Assembly (NCBI RefSeq): GCF_001997345.1
Contig: NZ_CP019606.1
Location: 1,674,001-1,738,000, forward strand
Reading direction: 5' to 3'
DNA from: Tessaracoccus aquimaris
GTDB taxonomy: Bacteria; Actinomycetota; Actinomycetes; Propionibacteriales; Propionibacteriaceae
DNA length: 64,000 bases
In this document: piece by piece, positions 18,781 to 28,520 of the stretch
Layout of the letters: each line of letters opens with the position of its first letter
How positions within the stretch are numbered: position 1 is the first letter of the stretch
The notes under the pieces: generated by a model
What the model saw: the letters and a program-made list of their open reading frames with translations, nothing else
Told to the model about the DNA's origin: nothing
Databases searched by the model: none
Made by a program: the position numbers and the translations under genes

Positions 18781-20088
18781 TTACTTCATGGCGAATTCGA
18801 CGGTCGACTGCGCCTCAGCGAGCGCGGACTTGGCGTCGGTGCCCTGGATGATCTTGGTCAGCGCGGCGCTGACCGCGTCGCGGGCCTCGTAGTAGTAGAC
18901 GCCGGTGTTGTTGACCGGGACGTCCTTGCCGTAGCCGACGACCATCTGGTAGATCGGCTGGTCACCGAAGAACTTCTGGGGCTCCGCGTAGACCTTGGAG
19001 TCGCCAGCCGGGGTCCAGTACGCGACGGCGCCGGCCTTGGGAAGGATGGTGTCGTACAGCTCGGTCGAACCGGCGAAGGTGGACTTCAGGAAATCGGAGG
19101 CCAGCTTGTAGTCGCCCGTGGAGCTGATCGCCCAGGAAGAGCCGCCGTTGGCCGAGTAGTTGGTCGCGCCGTCGACACCGTCGAGCTTGGGAAGGTCGGT
19201 GATCTTCCACTTGCCCTCCTGATCGGTCGCCGTCTGGATGGTGCCGCTGATCCAGATGCCGTTGACCGTGCCAGCCACGCTGCCGTTGACGAAGGTGCCG
19301 ACATACTCGTCCCACGAGTTGACCTCGACCAGGACGCCGGAATCGACCAGTTCCTTGTAGGTCGCCACCGCAGCGTCGAGCTTGGCGTTGTCGGTGATGG
19401 TCGGGTTGCCTTCCTTGTCGAACAGGCTGCCGCCAGCGCTCTGCAGCATCATCATGATCAGGTCGGACGACCCGGCCTGACCCGAGAGGATCGGCTTCTT
19501 GGTCTTGGCGAGGATGTCCTTGCCCTGCTCGATGTACTTCGACCACGTGATGTCGGTGAAGTCATCGATGGTGTAGCCGGCCTCCTCGAGCACGTCGGTG
19601 CGCAGAGCCGTGATGGCCGTGCCCGCATCGAACGGCACACCGTAGTTCTGGCCGTCGATGGTGGAGTACGCCTTCACCGAGTCCGGGAACTGGCTGAAGT
19701 CGACGCCCGAGTCCTTGAGGGAGGCGACCAGGTCCGGGTAGTTGATGACGTTCTTCTGGAACGCGTTGTTCTGCATCAGGAAGATGTCAGGCAGGTCCTT
19801 GTAGCTACCCGACTGGGCGATGGTGGTGAGCTTTGCCTGCAGGTCGTCCCAGGGGACCTCGGTGATGTCGAGCTTGAAGTCGGCGTGATCCTTCTGGTAG
19901 ACCTTCTCGGCCTCCTGCATCGCGTAGATGTTGAACGCGGGGTCCCAGGTCCAGACGGTCAGCGTCTGGTCGCCGTCACCCTCGCCACCTCCCGTGTTGT
20001 TGTTGCCGCCGCCACCGCAGGCAGACAGCGCGAGGGACAGTGCGAGTAGGCCAGCGCCGAGCAGGGCTGGCAGCTTCCTCTTCTTCAT
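18781..20088 (-). CDS. Sugar ABC transporter substrate-binding lipoprotein
   Basis: The 435-residue protein has a lipoprotein signal MKKRKLPALLGAGLLALSLA with the lipobox LSAC, and a Gly/Asn-rich tether. The family-1 extracellular binding fold follows: TLTVWTWDPAFN, DLPDIFLMQNN, YGVPFDAGT and ANGGSSWAISS. It captures a sugar outside the cell for the MalF/MalG permeases. The start is set by AAGGAAC eight bases before ATG 20088; a longer in-frame reading would destroy the signal peptide. It is first in the operon, transcribed divergently from the LacI gene. Confidence 0.93.
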   Translation of the reverse strand: MKKRKLPALLGAGLLALSLALSACGGGGNNNTGGGEGDGDQTLTVWTWDPAFNIYAMQEAEKVYQKDHADFKLDITEVPWDDLQAKLTTIAQSGSYKDLPDIFLMQNNAFQKNVINYPDLVASLKDSGVDFSQFPDSVKAYSTIDGQNYGVPFDAGTAITALRTDVLEEAGYTIDDFTDITWSKYIEQGKDILAKTKKPILSGQAGSSDLIMMMLQSAGGSLFDKEGNPTITDNAKLDAAVATYKELVDSGVLVEVNSWDEYVGTFVNGSVAGTVNGIWISGTIQTATDQEGKWKITDLPKLDGVDGATNYSANGGSSWAISSTGDYKLASDFLKSTFAGSTELYDTILPKAGAVAYWTPAGDSKVYAEPQKFFGDQPIYQMVVGYGKDVPVNNTGVYYYEARDAVSAALTKIIQGTDAKSALAEAQSTVEFAMK

Positions 20089-20194
20089 CGGGTGTTCCTT
20101 CTGTCGAATTCCTTGCCGACGAGCGGGTCGGCTCCGGTAACGCGTCGTTGCGGGAAAGCGGATGAGCTCCTCTTCGAGCAACACCATGATTTGT

Positions 20195-20212
20195 TTACGT
20201 TGCCAACCGTAA
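20195..20212. promoter_or_regulatory. Candidate LacI-family operator
   Basis: TTACGTTGCCAACCGTAA (20195-20212) is an imperfect palindrome: GTTG-C-CAAC core flanked by TTAC and CGTAA, with one extra base on the right arm. LacI-family operators typically centre on such a pseudo-palindrome. It lies about 107 bp upstream of the binding-protein start, in the 299-bp gap shared with the divergent LacI gene, and is the most convincing symmetric site there. Confidence 0.55.
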
Positions 20213-20387
20213 CACCGGCTCCGCACGACAGCTAGGGGGTCTTTCTATCAAATCTGTAACAATCGCACGCTCGTACTGCAGGTTTCCCGCCCAAACGGAG
20301 GTAGCACCGCCCTCGGGGTGAAGTCTCAGGGCAATATTTGGCCACGTGAACACACGCGTGGTTGACCGATCTTGATAGGATGACGAC

Positions 20388-21419
20388 ATGGCCGCGACGA
20401 CGAGGCGCATCCCTCCCACCAAGACGCCCTCGATCTCCGATGTTGCGCGTCTGGCAGGCGTGTCCGCGCAGACGGTCTCGCGGGTCTCCCGCGGCGCGAC
20501 CGCGGTCAGCCCCGCCACCAAGGAGCGCGTGCTGCTTGCCATGTCGGAGCTCGGCTACACCCCTAACCGCGCCGCGCGAGCGCTGCGCAACGGCGCGTAC
20601 GGCAGCCTCGGCGTCATCGCGCAGCAACTGGAGCGCACCGGCGACGCGTTGACCACCACCGCCGTCGTGGCGGCGGCCCAGGAACTCGGGTACAGCGCCA
20701 CGCTCGTCGAGGTCCGCAACCAGGACCCCGAGGAGATCAGCCAGGCGACCCAACGGCTTTCACACTCCGCGATCGACGGCCTGGTCATCATCGGCATCGA
20801 CAACGCGAGCCTTGATGCCTTCGCGCTGCCCGCCAACCTGCCGGTCGTCGTCGCCGATTCGCGCCTGGTCGGACGTTACCCGTCTGTGGTCGCCAACCAG
20901 ATCCGCGGCATGCAGGACGCCGTCAACCATCTGCTCGACCTCGGTCACCGCCGCGTCGACCACGTCGCAGGCGCGGAGGGCTCCCAGCCGGCGTCCGTGC
21001 GGCTGGCCACCTGGCGCCGCTGCCTCACCGAGCGGGGCCTGGAGGTGCCCGCCGCGCACCACGGCGACTGGACGGCCGAGTCGGGGTACCGGATCGGCCA
21101 ACTGCTGGCGGCGGATCCCGAGGTGAAGGCGGTCAGCTGCGCCAACGACGAGATGGCGATCGGGGTGCTTCGGGCGATGCACGAGGCGGGTCGCAGCGTC
21201 CCGGGCGATGTGTCCGTCGTCGGCTTCGACGGCATCGCGCTCAGCGAGTACACCTATCCCCCGCTCACGACCGTCCGCCAGGACTTCTCCCGCCTCGGTC
21301 ACGAGCTCGTCAACCAGTTGGTCAGCCAGATCAAGGGCACCGCAGGCAATCGCGCCCACCACCTGGTGATCCCGACCTCGTTGACGGTTCGCGGCAGCAC
21401 CGCACCGCCCCGCCGCTGA
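20388..21419 (+). CDS. LacI-family transcriptional regulator
   Basis: This is a 343-residue repressor. Its N-terminal helix-turn-helix reads ISDVARLAGVSAQTVSRVSR, and the hinge helix NRAARALRNG shows the LacI signature. The C-terminal periplasmic-binding-like domain (IDGLVIIGID, VSVVGFDGIALSEYTYPPLT) binds the inducer. It is divergent from the sugar transporter and lacZ operon and very likely represses it in the absence of substrate. The inducer identity is not determinable here. Confidence 0.93.
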   Translation: MAATTRRIPPTKTPSISDVARLAGVSAQTVSRVSRGATAVSPATKERVLLAMSELGYTPNRAARALRNGAYGSLGVIAQQLERTGDALTTTAVVAAAQELGYSATLVEVRNQDPEEISQATQRLSHSAIDGLVIIGIDNASLDAFALPANLPVVVADSRLVGRYPSVVANQIRGMQDAVNHLLDLGHRRVDHVAGAEGSQPASVRLATWRRCLTERGLEVPAAHHGDWTAESGYRIGQLLAADPEVKAVSCANDEMAIGVLRAMHEAGRSVPGDVSVVGFDGIALSEYTYPPLTTVRQDFSRLGHELVNQLVSQIKGTAGNRAHHLVIPTSLTVRGSTAPPRR

Positions 21420-21481
21420 GCCCGAGCCGACGGGGTCGTGACCGCCGCCCCTGCCACACTGGCACGTGGAGGTGATCAACG

Positions 21482-22663
21482 ATGGAAGCTTTCGGTCCGC
21501 TACTGCTGGTGATCGGCGGGATGGTCGTCGCGGCCCTGATCGTGTGGGCCATCATGCACCACCGCTACATCAAATCGTTCGAGGACAAGGGGTGGGCCTA
21601 CGAAGGCTCGCCGCCCATCTCGATCGCGCACGGCCTGAACGTGGCGCCCTTCGGCGTCGCCTTCGACCGCAGCGTCAAGAAGCAGATCAGCGGCCCCGCG
21701 TCGGACGGCACCGCGTTCTCCGCGTTCATGTACCGGTCGAGCGCGTGGGATCCGGGCGACCTGGTGGTCACCATGAAGCTGCCGCACTCGATGCCGTTGG
21801 CCGAGGTCCCCGCGGGCGGCCCCGTCCGCACGGCCGACCCGCACTACGCCGACGAACTGGCCAAGGCCCTGGGCGGCGCGAGCAGGGACCTGACGGTCGA
21901 TCACGACACCCTCGTGATGCTGCGGGTCAGCGACGACGCGGACGAACTCCAGACCGCCGTCGACGCGTTGGCCGCCGCCCGCACGGCGCTGCTCGCCAGC
22001 CCCGCTGCCGGACGGCAGGGCCCGACGCCGCCGCAGGGGCTCAGCTTCGCCGACCACCCCGACTGGACCTACGTGCCCCACGACGACGAGATCCTCCGCC
22101 AGGTCGAGCACAGCGGCGGGGGCTACGGCCACGAGGCGCGCGACATCATCATGAGCGAGAACGCCCGCATCCCGTTCATCCGGATGCAGCACAACTGGAA
22201 GACCGACTCCACGAGCACCGACTCCGAGGGCAGGTCGCACACCACCACGACGCACCACACGGAGTACCTGTGCCAGTTCCGCACCAGCTTCCCCTTCGTC
22301 GACCTCGCGTCGAACTGGGGCTGGTTCGGCCGCAGCCAGCGCTTCGAATGGACCGACTTCAACGACGCGGTGCGGATCGAGAGCAGCAACGAGCGGATCG
22401 CGCACGCGATCATCCACCAGCGTCAGATGGAGTACCTGATGGCGTCTGGGGCGCCGAAGTTCGCCATCCAGGGCGACGGGGCGATCCTGTTGAAGGGCTT
22501 CGGTAAGAAGTGGGAGATCGAGGACATCCTCGGGGCCGACGCGTTCCTGCGCGGCTTCTTCGCGCGGGTGCCCGACTTCGTCTGGGAGGAGTTGGGCGCG
22601 TGGCCGCGCCCGATTCCGGAGATCGAACCGGCGCCTCAGCCCAGCAGCGACCCGATCAGCTGA
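21482..22663 (+). CDS. Membrane-anchored protein of unknown function
   Basis: The 393-residue protein has one N-terminal membrane helix (GPLLLVIGGMVVAALIVWAI) and a large soluble domain with no family I recognise. It holds a Ser/Thr/His-rich patch (TDSTSTDSEGRSHTTTTHHT) inside a predicted beta-rich region, then DLASNWGWFGRSQRFEWTDF. The pattern loosely recalls DUF3137-type membrane proteins but is not a firm match. GGAGGTGAT just upstream supports ATG 21482. The last 28 bases overlap the convergent threonine aldolase gene. Confidence 0.75.
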   Translation: MEAFGPLLLVIGGMVVAALIVWAIMHHRYIKSFEDKGWAYEGSPPISIAHGLNVAPFGVAFDRSVKKQISGPASDGTAFSAFMYRSSAWDPGDLVVTMKLPHSMPLAEVPAGGPVRTADPHYADELAKALGGASRDLTVDHDTLVMLRVSDDADELQTAVDALAAARTALLASPAAGRQGPTPPQGLSFADHPDWTYVPHDDEILRQVEHSGGGYGHEARDIIMSENARIPFIRMQHNWKTDSTSTDSEGRSHTTTTHHTEYLCQFRTSFPFVDLASNWGWFGRSQRFEWTDFNDAVRIESSNERIAHAIIHQRQMEYLMASGAPKFAIQGDGAILLKGFGKKWEIEDILGADAFLRGFFARVPDFVWEELGAWPRPIPEIEPAPQPSSDPIS

Positions 22664-23646
22664 CCCGCCTCTGCGCACTCCTCCTGTGTCACGTCCAGGT
22701 GCGTCACTGCGCGCAGCGCGGAGGGGCCGAGCACGCTGATCAGCACGCCCGCCTCCTTCAATCGCGCCGCGACGGCTGGCGCAGCCGGCGTGGGGATCAG
22801 GACGATGTTGGTCGCAGGCGCGGCCACCGCCCCGGGTCGCTCGGCGTTGATGGCGTCGGCGAGCACGCCCGCCGAGCGGTGGTCCTCGGCGATCCGTGCG
22901 ACGTTGTGCTCCAGCGCATAGGAGCCGGCAGCGGCCAGCATCCCCGCCTGTCGCCATCCCGCCCCGAGCCGCTTGCGCTGCACCCGCGCGCGGGCGATGT
23001 CGTCCGCGGTCCCCACGAGGACTGAGCCGACCGGAGCGCCGAGCCCCTTGCTGAGGCAGAGGCTGACGGTGTCGAAGAGGCGGCCGTAGTCGGAGAACGG
23101 GCGGCCGGTGACGGCCATGGCGTTAGCGAGCCGCGCCCCGTCGAGGTGCGTCTTGATGCCGACGGCGCGGGCTCCGTCTGTGACGGCGACCAGTTGGTCG
23201 TAGTCCTGCACGGTGCCGCCGCCGAAGTTGTGGGTGTCCTCCACCGCGACGCAGGCCGTCTCGACGAGGTACGGGCCGCATTCGACGGCGAGCATCGCCA
23301 GCGCGTCGTCTGCGACGAGCCGCCCCGCCGTCGACGTCCAGGTGCGCATCGTGACGCCGTGCAGCGCGCCGTGGGCGCCCATCTCGGCGCGGGCGATGTG
23401 TGCGTAGCCGTCGCACAGCACCTCGCGGCCGGGCGGGGTGTGCAGCCACACCCCCAGCAGGTTGCTGAGCGAGCCGGTCGCGCAGAACAGGCCCGCCTCC
23501 TTGCCGAACAGTTCGGCGGCGCGAGCCTCGAGTGCCGCGACGCTCGGATCCTCCGCATAGACATCGTCACCGAGCGCAGCGCCGGTCATCGCGTCGATCA
23601 TCCCGGCGCTCGGCCGGGTGACCGTGTCGCTGCGGAGGTCGATCAC
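22636..23646 (-). CDS. ltaE: Low-specificity L-threonine aldolase
   Basis: This PLP-dependent fold-type I enzyme splits threonine or allo-threonine into glycine and acetaldehyde. Recognisable are IDLRSDTVTRPSAGMIDAM at the N-terminus, GDDVYAEDPSV, the cofactor-side HLDGARLANA and the lysine loop VSLCLSKGLGAPVGS. It starts at GTG 23646 in a GTGA overlap with the DAHP synthase stop. The length, 336 residues, is normal. Its acetaldehyde product is also the Eut intermediate, but there is no direct evidence the two are linked. Confidence 0.92.
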   Translation of the reverse strand: MIDLRSDTVTRPSAGMIDAMTGAALGDDVYAEDPSVAALEARAAELFGKEAGLFCATGSLSNLLGVWLHTPPGREVLCDGYAHIARAEMGAHGALHGVTMRTWTSTAGRLVADDALAMLAVECGPYLVETACVAVEDTHNFGGGTVQDYDQLVAVTDGARAVGIKTHLDGARLANAMAVTGRPFSDYGRLFDTVSLCLSKGLGAPVGSVLVGTADDIARARVQRKRLGAGWRQAGMLAAAGSYALEHNVARIAEDHRSAGVLADAINAERPGAVAAPATNIVLIPTPAAPAVAARLKEAGVLISVLGPSALRAVTHLDVTQEECAEAGQLIGSLLG

Positions 23647-25027
23647 AGTTCCTTGGCCCTGAACTGCTGGACGGGGTTGTCGCGGTTGAGGCGACCCGAG
23701 CGCAGCCTGCGCGCGACGGTGAACGCCAGTTCGAGCGACTGGTTGCGGTTGAGCCGCGGGTCGCATACCGTCTCGTAGCGGCTCTCGAGGTCGGCCTCGC
23801 TGAGGTTCGCCGCGCCGCCGACACATTCGGTGACGTCGTCGCCCGTCAGCTCGACGTGCAGCCCGCCCGGCCAGGTGCCGAGCTGCTCGTGCACGTCGAA
23901 GAAGCCGTTGACCTCGTCTGCCACGTCGGCGAAGGAGCGGGTCTTGTAGCCGTTGGCGGCCTCGAAGGTGTTGCCGTGCATCGGGTCGCACACCCAGGCG
24001 ACCTTGCGTCCGGTCGCCTCGACGCCCTCGATGACGGCGGGCAGCACGTCGCGGACCTTGCCCGCGCCCATCCGCGTGATGAAGGTGAGCCGGCCGGGGA
24101 TCCGGTCGGGGTCGAGCGCGTCGGCCAGCGCGATGGCCTGCTCGGCCGTGGAGGTCGGGCCGAGCTTGACGCCGAGCGGGTTGGCGACGCGGCGCAGCAG
24201 TTCGACGTGCGCGCCGTCCAGTTGGCGGGTGCGCTCGCCGATCCACAGCATGTGGCCCGAGCAGCCGTAGAGGTTCTGCGAGCGCGAGTCGACGCGGGTC
24301 AGTGCCCGCTCGTACTCCAGCAGCAGCGCCTCGTGCGAGGCGTAGAAGTCGACGGTGCTGAGCGACTCGTCGTGCACGCCGCAGGCGACCATGAAGGCGA
24401 GCGCGCGGTCGATCTCGGAGGCGAGCTCCTCGTACTCCTGCTCGACCTCGGAGTCGCGCACGAACTGCGCGTTCCAGGTGTGCACGCCGCGCAGGTTGGC
24501 GAACCCGCCCTTGACGAAGGCGCGCACCAGGTTGAGGGTCGCGGCCGAGGAGTTGTAGACGTCCATCAGGCGGCCGGGGTCGTGAGCGCGGGAGCCCTCG
24601 GTGAACTCGAAGCCGTTGATGGCGTCACCGCGGTAGGCGGGAAGCGTCACGTCGCCGCGGGTCTCGGCGTCCTTGGAGCGTGGCTTTGCGTACTGGCCCG
24701 CGATCCGGCCGACCTTCACCACCGGCACCTGAGCGGCATAGGTCATCACGACCGCCATCGACAACTGGACGAGCAACTTCTGCTTGATGTTGTCTGCGGT
24801 GACGGCCTCGAAGGTCTCGGCGCAGTCGCCGCCCTGCAGCAGGAATGCCTTGCCGTCGGCGACGTCGGCGAGCTTGCCGCGCAGGTCGTCGCACTCCCCG
24901 CGAACACCAGCGGTGGGAGCCGTTCGAGCGAGTCGATGGTGCGGTCAAGTGCCGTGGGATCCGGGTAGCTGGGCTGCTGGATGAAGGGCAGCGCGCGCAG
25001 TTCTTCCCGGGAGATGATGCTCGACAT
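23643..25027 (-). CDS. aroG: Class II DAHP synthase (one frameshift)
   Basis: The enzyme joins phosphoenolpyruvate and erythrose 4-phosphate in the first shikimate step. Class II features include VVKVGRIAGQYAKPRS, RGDAINGFEFTEGSRAHDP, VDFYASHEALLLEYERALT, CSGHMLWIGERTRQLDGAHV and WVCDPMHGNT. The N-terminal 44 residues (MSSIISREELRALPFIQQPS onward) are in another frame. One extra base in the CCCC run at 24896-24899 (plus strand) restores VFAGECDDLRGKLADVADGK, giving 461 residues. Neighbours match the mycobacterial aroG (Rv2178c) position. Confidence 0.92.
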
Positions 25028-25088
25028 GGGCGTCAGGTTACCCCACCGCGGCAACGCTCCCCGCACCGTCGGACGGCGGTGGACCGCC

Positions 25089-25754
25089 TCACTCGTTGGG
25101 GTCGTGCAGCCCGTTGTCGATGGCGTAGAGGGTCAGTTCGACGCGGTTGTGCAGTTGCAGTTTGCGCAGCACGTTCTGCACGTGGTTCTGCACCGTCCGG
25201 TGCGACACGAACAACTCGTCCGCGATCTCCCGGTAGGCCATGCCCTTGGCGACGCGGCGCAGCACCTCGATCTCGCGGGTGGTCAGCACCGGGCCCTCCT
25301 CGTTGTGGGAGCGGGCGACGTTGACCATCCGTCGGAACTCGCCGAGCACCAGGCCAGCGAGGCCGGGCGTGAAGACGGCGTCGCCGACCGCGGTGCGCTG
25401 CACGCCCTCGATCAGTTCCTCCTTTGACGCCGACTTGACCAGGTAGCCCTTCGCGCCCGCCTTCATGGCCCGCAGCACGTCGTCGCGTTCGCCAGAGGCA
25501 GACATCACGAGCACGTGCATGTCGGGGAACTCGCCGAGCAGGATCTCGATGCAGGTCGCACCGTCCGGCTCGGGGATCTGCAGGTCCATCACGACCACCT
25601 CGGGCCTGGTCGCGCGGGCGCGGGCCAGGCATTCGGTGCCGTTCTTGGCGACCGCCACGATCTCGAAACCGACCTCGGTGAGGTCCTCGCTCAGCGCGTC
25701 GATCCACATGGGGTGGTCATCGACGAGCATCACGCGCTTACGTTCCTGGGTCAC
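25089..25754 (-). CDS. NarL/LuxR-type response regulator
   Basis: The 221-residue protein has a receiver domain with VDDHP and phospho-acceptor Asp57 in VVVMDLQIPEPDG, and the conserved lysine in GYLVKSASKEEL. A C-terminal LuxR helix-turn-helix follows (LTTREIEVLRRVAKGMAYRE, VSHRTVQNHVQNVLRKL). It overlaps its partner kinase gene by ATGA. The pair resembles the MacRS system of actinobacteria. Its targets are unknown; the neighbouring Eut operon has no regulator of its own, but there is no sequence evidence for a link. Confidence 0.9.
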   Translation of the reverse strand: MTQERKRVMLVDDHPMWIDALSEDLTEVGFEIVAVAKNGTECLARARATRPEVVVMDLQIPEPDGATCIEILLGEFPDMHVLVMSASGERDDVLRAMKAGAKGYLVKSASKEELIEGVQRTAVGDAVFTPGLAGLVLGEFRRMVNVARSHNEEGPVLTTREIEVLRRVAKGMAYREIADELFVSHRTVQNHVQNVLRKLQLHNRVELTLYAIDNGLHDPNE

Positions 25755-26950
25755 GACTCCGCCTCATCATCTTCCTCGATCGGGAACCGCAGTTCCCACT
25801 CCGTGCCTGCGCCGGGCGAGGACTTGAGGATCGCGGACCCGCCGATGTCGGTCATCCGCCCGACGATCGAGTCCCTGATCCCCAGCCGACCGTTGTCGGC
25901 CGCCTCCTGCACCTGCGCGGCACTCATGCCGACCCCATTGTCGCGGACCCATAGGATCACTTCGTCGTCCAACTCCTGGTCGAGCAGGATCCAGACCCGC
26001 GCCTCGGGGCCTGCGTGCTTCTCCACGTTCTTCAGGATCTCAGCTAGCGTGCGCTCCACCTCGTCGACGAGTGCCCTTGGCGCCTTGACAAGGCTCGCCA
26101 TCGTCGAGACGGTCACCCGGGCGGACTCGTACTTGTCGAGGGCCGCCGCGAGGTCGACCGCGGCCCCGTGGTCGATGTCGCTGATCTCGCGGTCCTGCAG
26201 GTGGCCACGCAGTTGCGCCTCCGACTCCCGTGCCAGCGCCGCGAGCCGGATGCCGCGCAGGCCGAGCGACGGCCCTTCGCGCTCGACGAGCGCGAGGACC
26301 TGCAGCGCGCCGTCGTGCACGATGCGCGAGAGCCGTTCACGCTCGGCGAGGGCGGCGCTGCGGAGGCGCTCCTCCTCCTGCTCCTCGAGGGTGGCGCGCA
26401 CCTGCGTGACGAGGTTGCCGAGGCAGGCGGTGAACAAGACGGTGACGAACGCGGCGCCGACCCGCTCCATCGCGAAGTGCTCGGGGGCCGCGAGCAGTGC
26501 CGCGGACGTGGTGACGGCGAACACGACGCCCCACTTGTAGCTGAGGAAGATCGCGGCGTAGGCGGCGCAGCCGCCCGCCCAGTAGCCGGCCAAGGACAGC
26601 GGAGCCCCACCTGGCGGCACCGTGAGGTTGGTCGTCAGGATGATGGTGAGGGTCATGCCGAGGTCGGCGAGCAGCGCGGGTTTGGTGCGCCGGGAGGGCT
26701 TGCGCATCCGCAGCGAGATGAAGATCTGCCAGTAGAGCAGGACGAGCGACGCAGCCACCACGCCGACGTGGTTGGTGGCGCGCGGCAGCACGATGAGCAG
26801 GTTGACGACCAGCGCGTGCAGCGCGAGGAAGCTGCGGGCGACCTCACAGACGGTGTACATCCGGCCGAGCACGTCGCGCCGGTCGCGGTACCAGAGGAGT
26901 TGGGACTTGCCCCAGCGCCAGGCGCGCAGCGCGGTCGTCGAGTCGCTCAC
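25751..26950 (-). CDS. MacS-like sensor histidine kinase
   Basis: The 399-residue sensor has four to six membrane helices in its first 185 residues (for example ALHALVVNLLIVL and LGMTLTIILTTNLTV). A short coiled coil (ATLEEQEEERLRSAALAERE) leads to the HisKA_3 phospho-acceptor His212 in IVHDGALQVLALVE. The ATPase domain shows EILKNVEKHAG (N box) and ILWVRDNGVGM (G1). HDGALQ rather than the HDxxxQ of most NarL-type kinases fits the MacS group. It is coupled to the response regulator by ATGA. Confidence 0.9.
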   Translation of the reverse strand: MSDSTTALRAWRWGKSQLLWYRDRRDVLGRMYTVCEVARSFLALHALVVNLLIVLPRATNHVGVVAASLVLLYWQIFISLRMRKPSRRTKPALLADLGMTLTIILTTNLTVPPGGAPLSLAGYWAGGCAAYAAIFLSYKWGVVFAVTTSAALLAAPEHFAMERVGAAFVTVLFTACLGNLVTQVRATLEEQEEERLRSAALAERERLSRIVHDGALQVLALVEREGPSLGLRGIRLAALARESEAQLRGHLQDREISDIDHGAAVDLAAALDKYESARVTVSTMASLVKAPRALVDEVERTLAEILKNVEKHAGPEARVWILLDQELDDEVILWVRDNGVGMSAAQVQEAADNGRLGIRDSIVGRMTDIGGSAILKSSPGAGTEWELRFPIEEDDEAES

Positions 26951-26957
26951 CTGCGCG

Positions 26958-27710
26958 TCAGGCCTTGGGCTCGATGACGGGCGGGTCCCCGCCGCCTGGG
27001 CGGGGAAGCTGGAAGGCGTCGGCCTCTTCCGGGCTGAGGTCGCCCGACTTCACGCGGGAGGCGTACACGTCGATGTAGTCCTGTCCCGTGAGCGCCTGGA
27101 TCGCGGCCATCGCCTCGTCGGTGACGTAGCGCAGCACCTTGGAGTTGCCAGGCGTCGCGTAGAAGTCGCTGAAGTCGAGGGGTTCGCCGACGATGACCAC
27201 CGGGCGTCGCGCCCACGGTAGCCCGAACGGCCCCTTGACGGACTGCGAGCCGATCACGCCGACGGGGATCACGGGCACCTGGTTGGAGAGCGCCATCCGC
27301 GCCATGCCCGTCTTGCCCTTGTAGAGGCGGCCGTCGGGGGAACGCGTGCCCTCGGGGTAGAACGCGATGACGTGGCCGTCGGCCAGCACGTCAGAGATGG
27401 CCTTGAGCGCATCCGCGGAGGCACGGCCCCCGCTGCGGTCCATGGGAACCATCTTGATGGTCTTCAGGAACCAGGCGACGATCTTGGCGCCTGCCCCCTT
27501 GCCTGCGAACAGTTCCGCCTTGGCGGGGAACGTGATCGGGCGCGGCATCATGGCAGGAACCACGAGCGAATCGAGCGCGCCGATGTGGTTGCTCGCCAGG
27601 ACCGCCCCGCCCTTGCGCGGGAAGTTCTCCAGGCCGAAGACCTTGGTCTTGTAGCTGAACCTGACCATGGGCCTGAAGATCGTGAACCTGAAGAAGCGAT
27701 ACCACCACAT
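26958..27710 (-). CDS. PlsC-family 1-acyl-glycerol-3-phosphate acyltransferase
   Basis: Two acyltransferase blocks are clear: the catalytic NHIGALDS (NHxxxxD) and YPEGTRSPDGRLYKGKTGMA for glycerol-phosphate binding. Block IV is VPVIPVGVIG. The length, 250 residues, and C-terminal Pro/Gly-rich tail fit the actinobacterial family that includes mycobacterial Rv2182c, which occupies the same relative position. It probably acylates a lysophospholipid at the inner membrane face. The histidine kinase gene starts 7 bp downstream. Confidence 0.92.
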   Translation of the reverse strand: MWWYRFFRFTIFRPMVRFSYKTKVFGLENFPRKGGAVLASNHIGALDSLVVPAMMPRPITFPAKAELFAGKGAGAKIVAWFLKTIKMVPMDRSGGRASADALKAISDVLADGHVIAFYPEGTRSPDGRLYKGKTGMARMALSNQVPVIPVGVIGSQSVKGPFGLPWARRPVVIVGEPLDFSDFYATPGNSKVLRYVTDEAMAAIQALTGQDYIDVYASRVKSGDLSPEEADAFQLPRPGGGDPPVIEPKA

Positions 27711-27749
27711 GCGCGGCAGTCTACGGAATTCCCGCCTATCCTGCTCACC

Positions 27750-28520
27750 ATGACAGGCCTATCGCACTCCCCCGCCCCCACGATCTGGCCGGAGGCCCGC
27801 ACCTATCGCGCGGGTGAGGGCGACGTCGGCGTCGTCGTCAGCCACGGATTCACCGGCTCGGTCCAGTCGATCCGGCCGTGGGCCGAGGCGCTGGCCACGC
27901 CAGGTGATGGTTGGGAGGGCGCCCGCGTGGTCGCGCCGCGACTTCCGGGGCACGGCACGACGTGGCGGGACCTGGCCCGCACCCGTTGGTGGGACTGGTA
28001 CGCCGCCGTCGAGGACGCTTACCTTGAGCTGAGCGGTCAGGTCGACCGGGTGTTCGTCGCCGGGCTGTCGTTGGGCGGCGCGTTGGCGCTCCGGCTCGCG
28101 GAGCGGGAGAAGGTCGCGGGCGTGCTGCTGGTCAACCCGGCGATCGCGACGCGGGACTGTAGGGTCGCCCCGGCGACCGCGGTGCACGCGATCCTCCCGC
28201 CCCAGAAGGGGGTCGCCGACGACATCGCCAAGGAGGGCGTCGAGGAGTTGGGCTACCCGAAGTTCTCGGTGACGAGCCTTGCGACGATGACGGATCTGTG
28301 GCGCGACGTGCGGGCCAACCTCGCCGCCGTCCGCGCCCCGGTGCTGCTGATGACCTCGAGGGTCGACCACGTGGTCGACGAGTTGAGCGGTGAACTGATC
28401 CGCTCACGCGTGCGCGACGTCACCTCGTTGACGTTGGAGCACAGCTACCACGTCGCCACGCTCGACAACGACGCCGAGGCGATTGCCTCGGCGTCGAAGG
28501 AGTTCATCGCGGCGCACTAG
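27750..28520 (+). CDS. Alpha/beta-hydrolase, carboxylesterase/monoacylglycerol-lipase type
   Basis: This 256-residue serine hydrolase has the oxyanion HGFTGS, the nucleophile elbow GLSLGG, an acid in SRVDHVVD and a catalytic His in LEHSYHVATLD. It resembles Est30-type carboxylesterases and bacterial monoacylglycerol lipases and has no signal peptide. It is divergent from the acyltransferase gene, and its stop overlaps the convergent adh gene by 4 bp, which marks the boundary of the Eut operon. Confidence 0.88.
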   Translation: MTGLSHSPAPTIWPEARTYRAGEGDVGVVVSHGFTGSVQSIRPWAEALATPGDGWEGARVVAPRLPGHGTTWRDLARTRWWDWYAAVEDAYLELSGQVDRVFVAGLSLGGALALRLAEREKVAGVLLVNPAIATRDCRVAPATAVHAILPPQKGVADDIAKEGVEELGYPKFSVTSLATMTDLWRDVRANLAAVRAPVLLMTSRVDHVVDELSGELIRSRVRDVTSLTLEHSYHVATLDNDAEAIASASKEFIAAH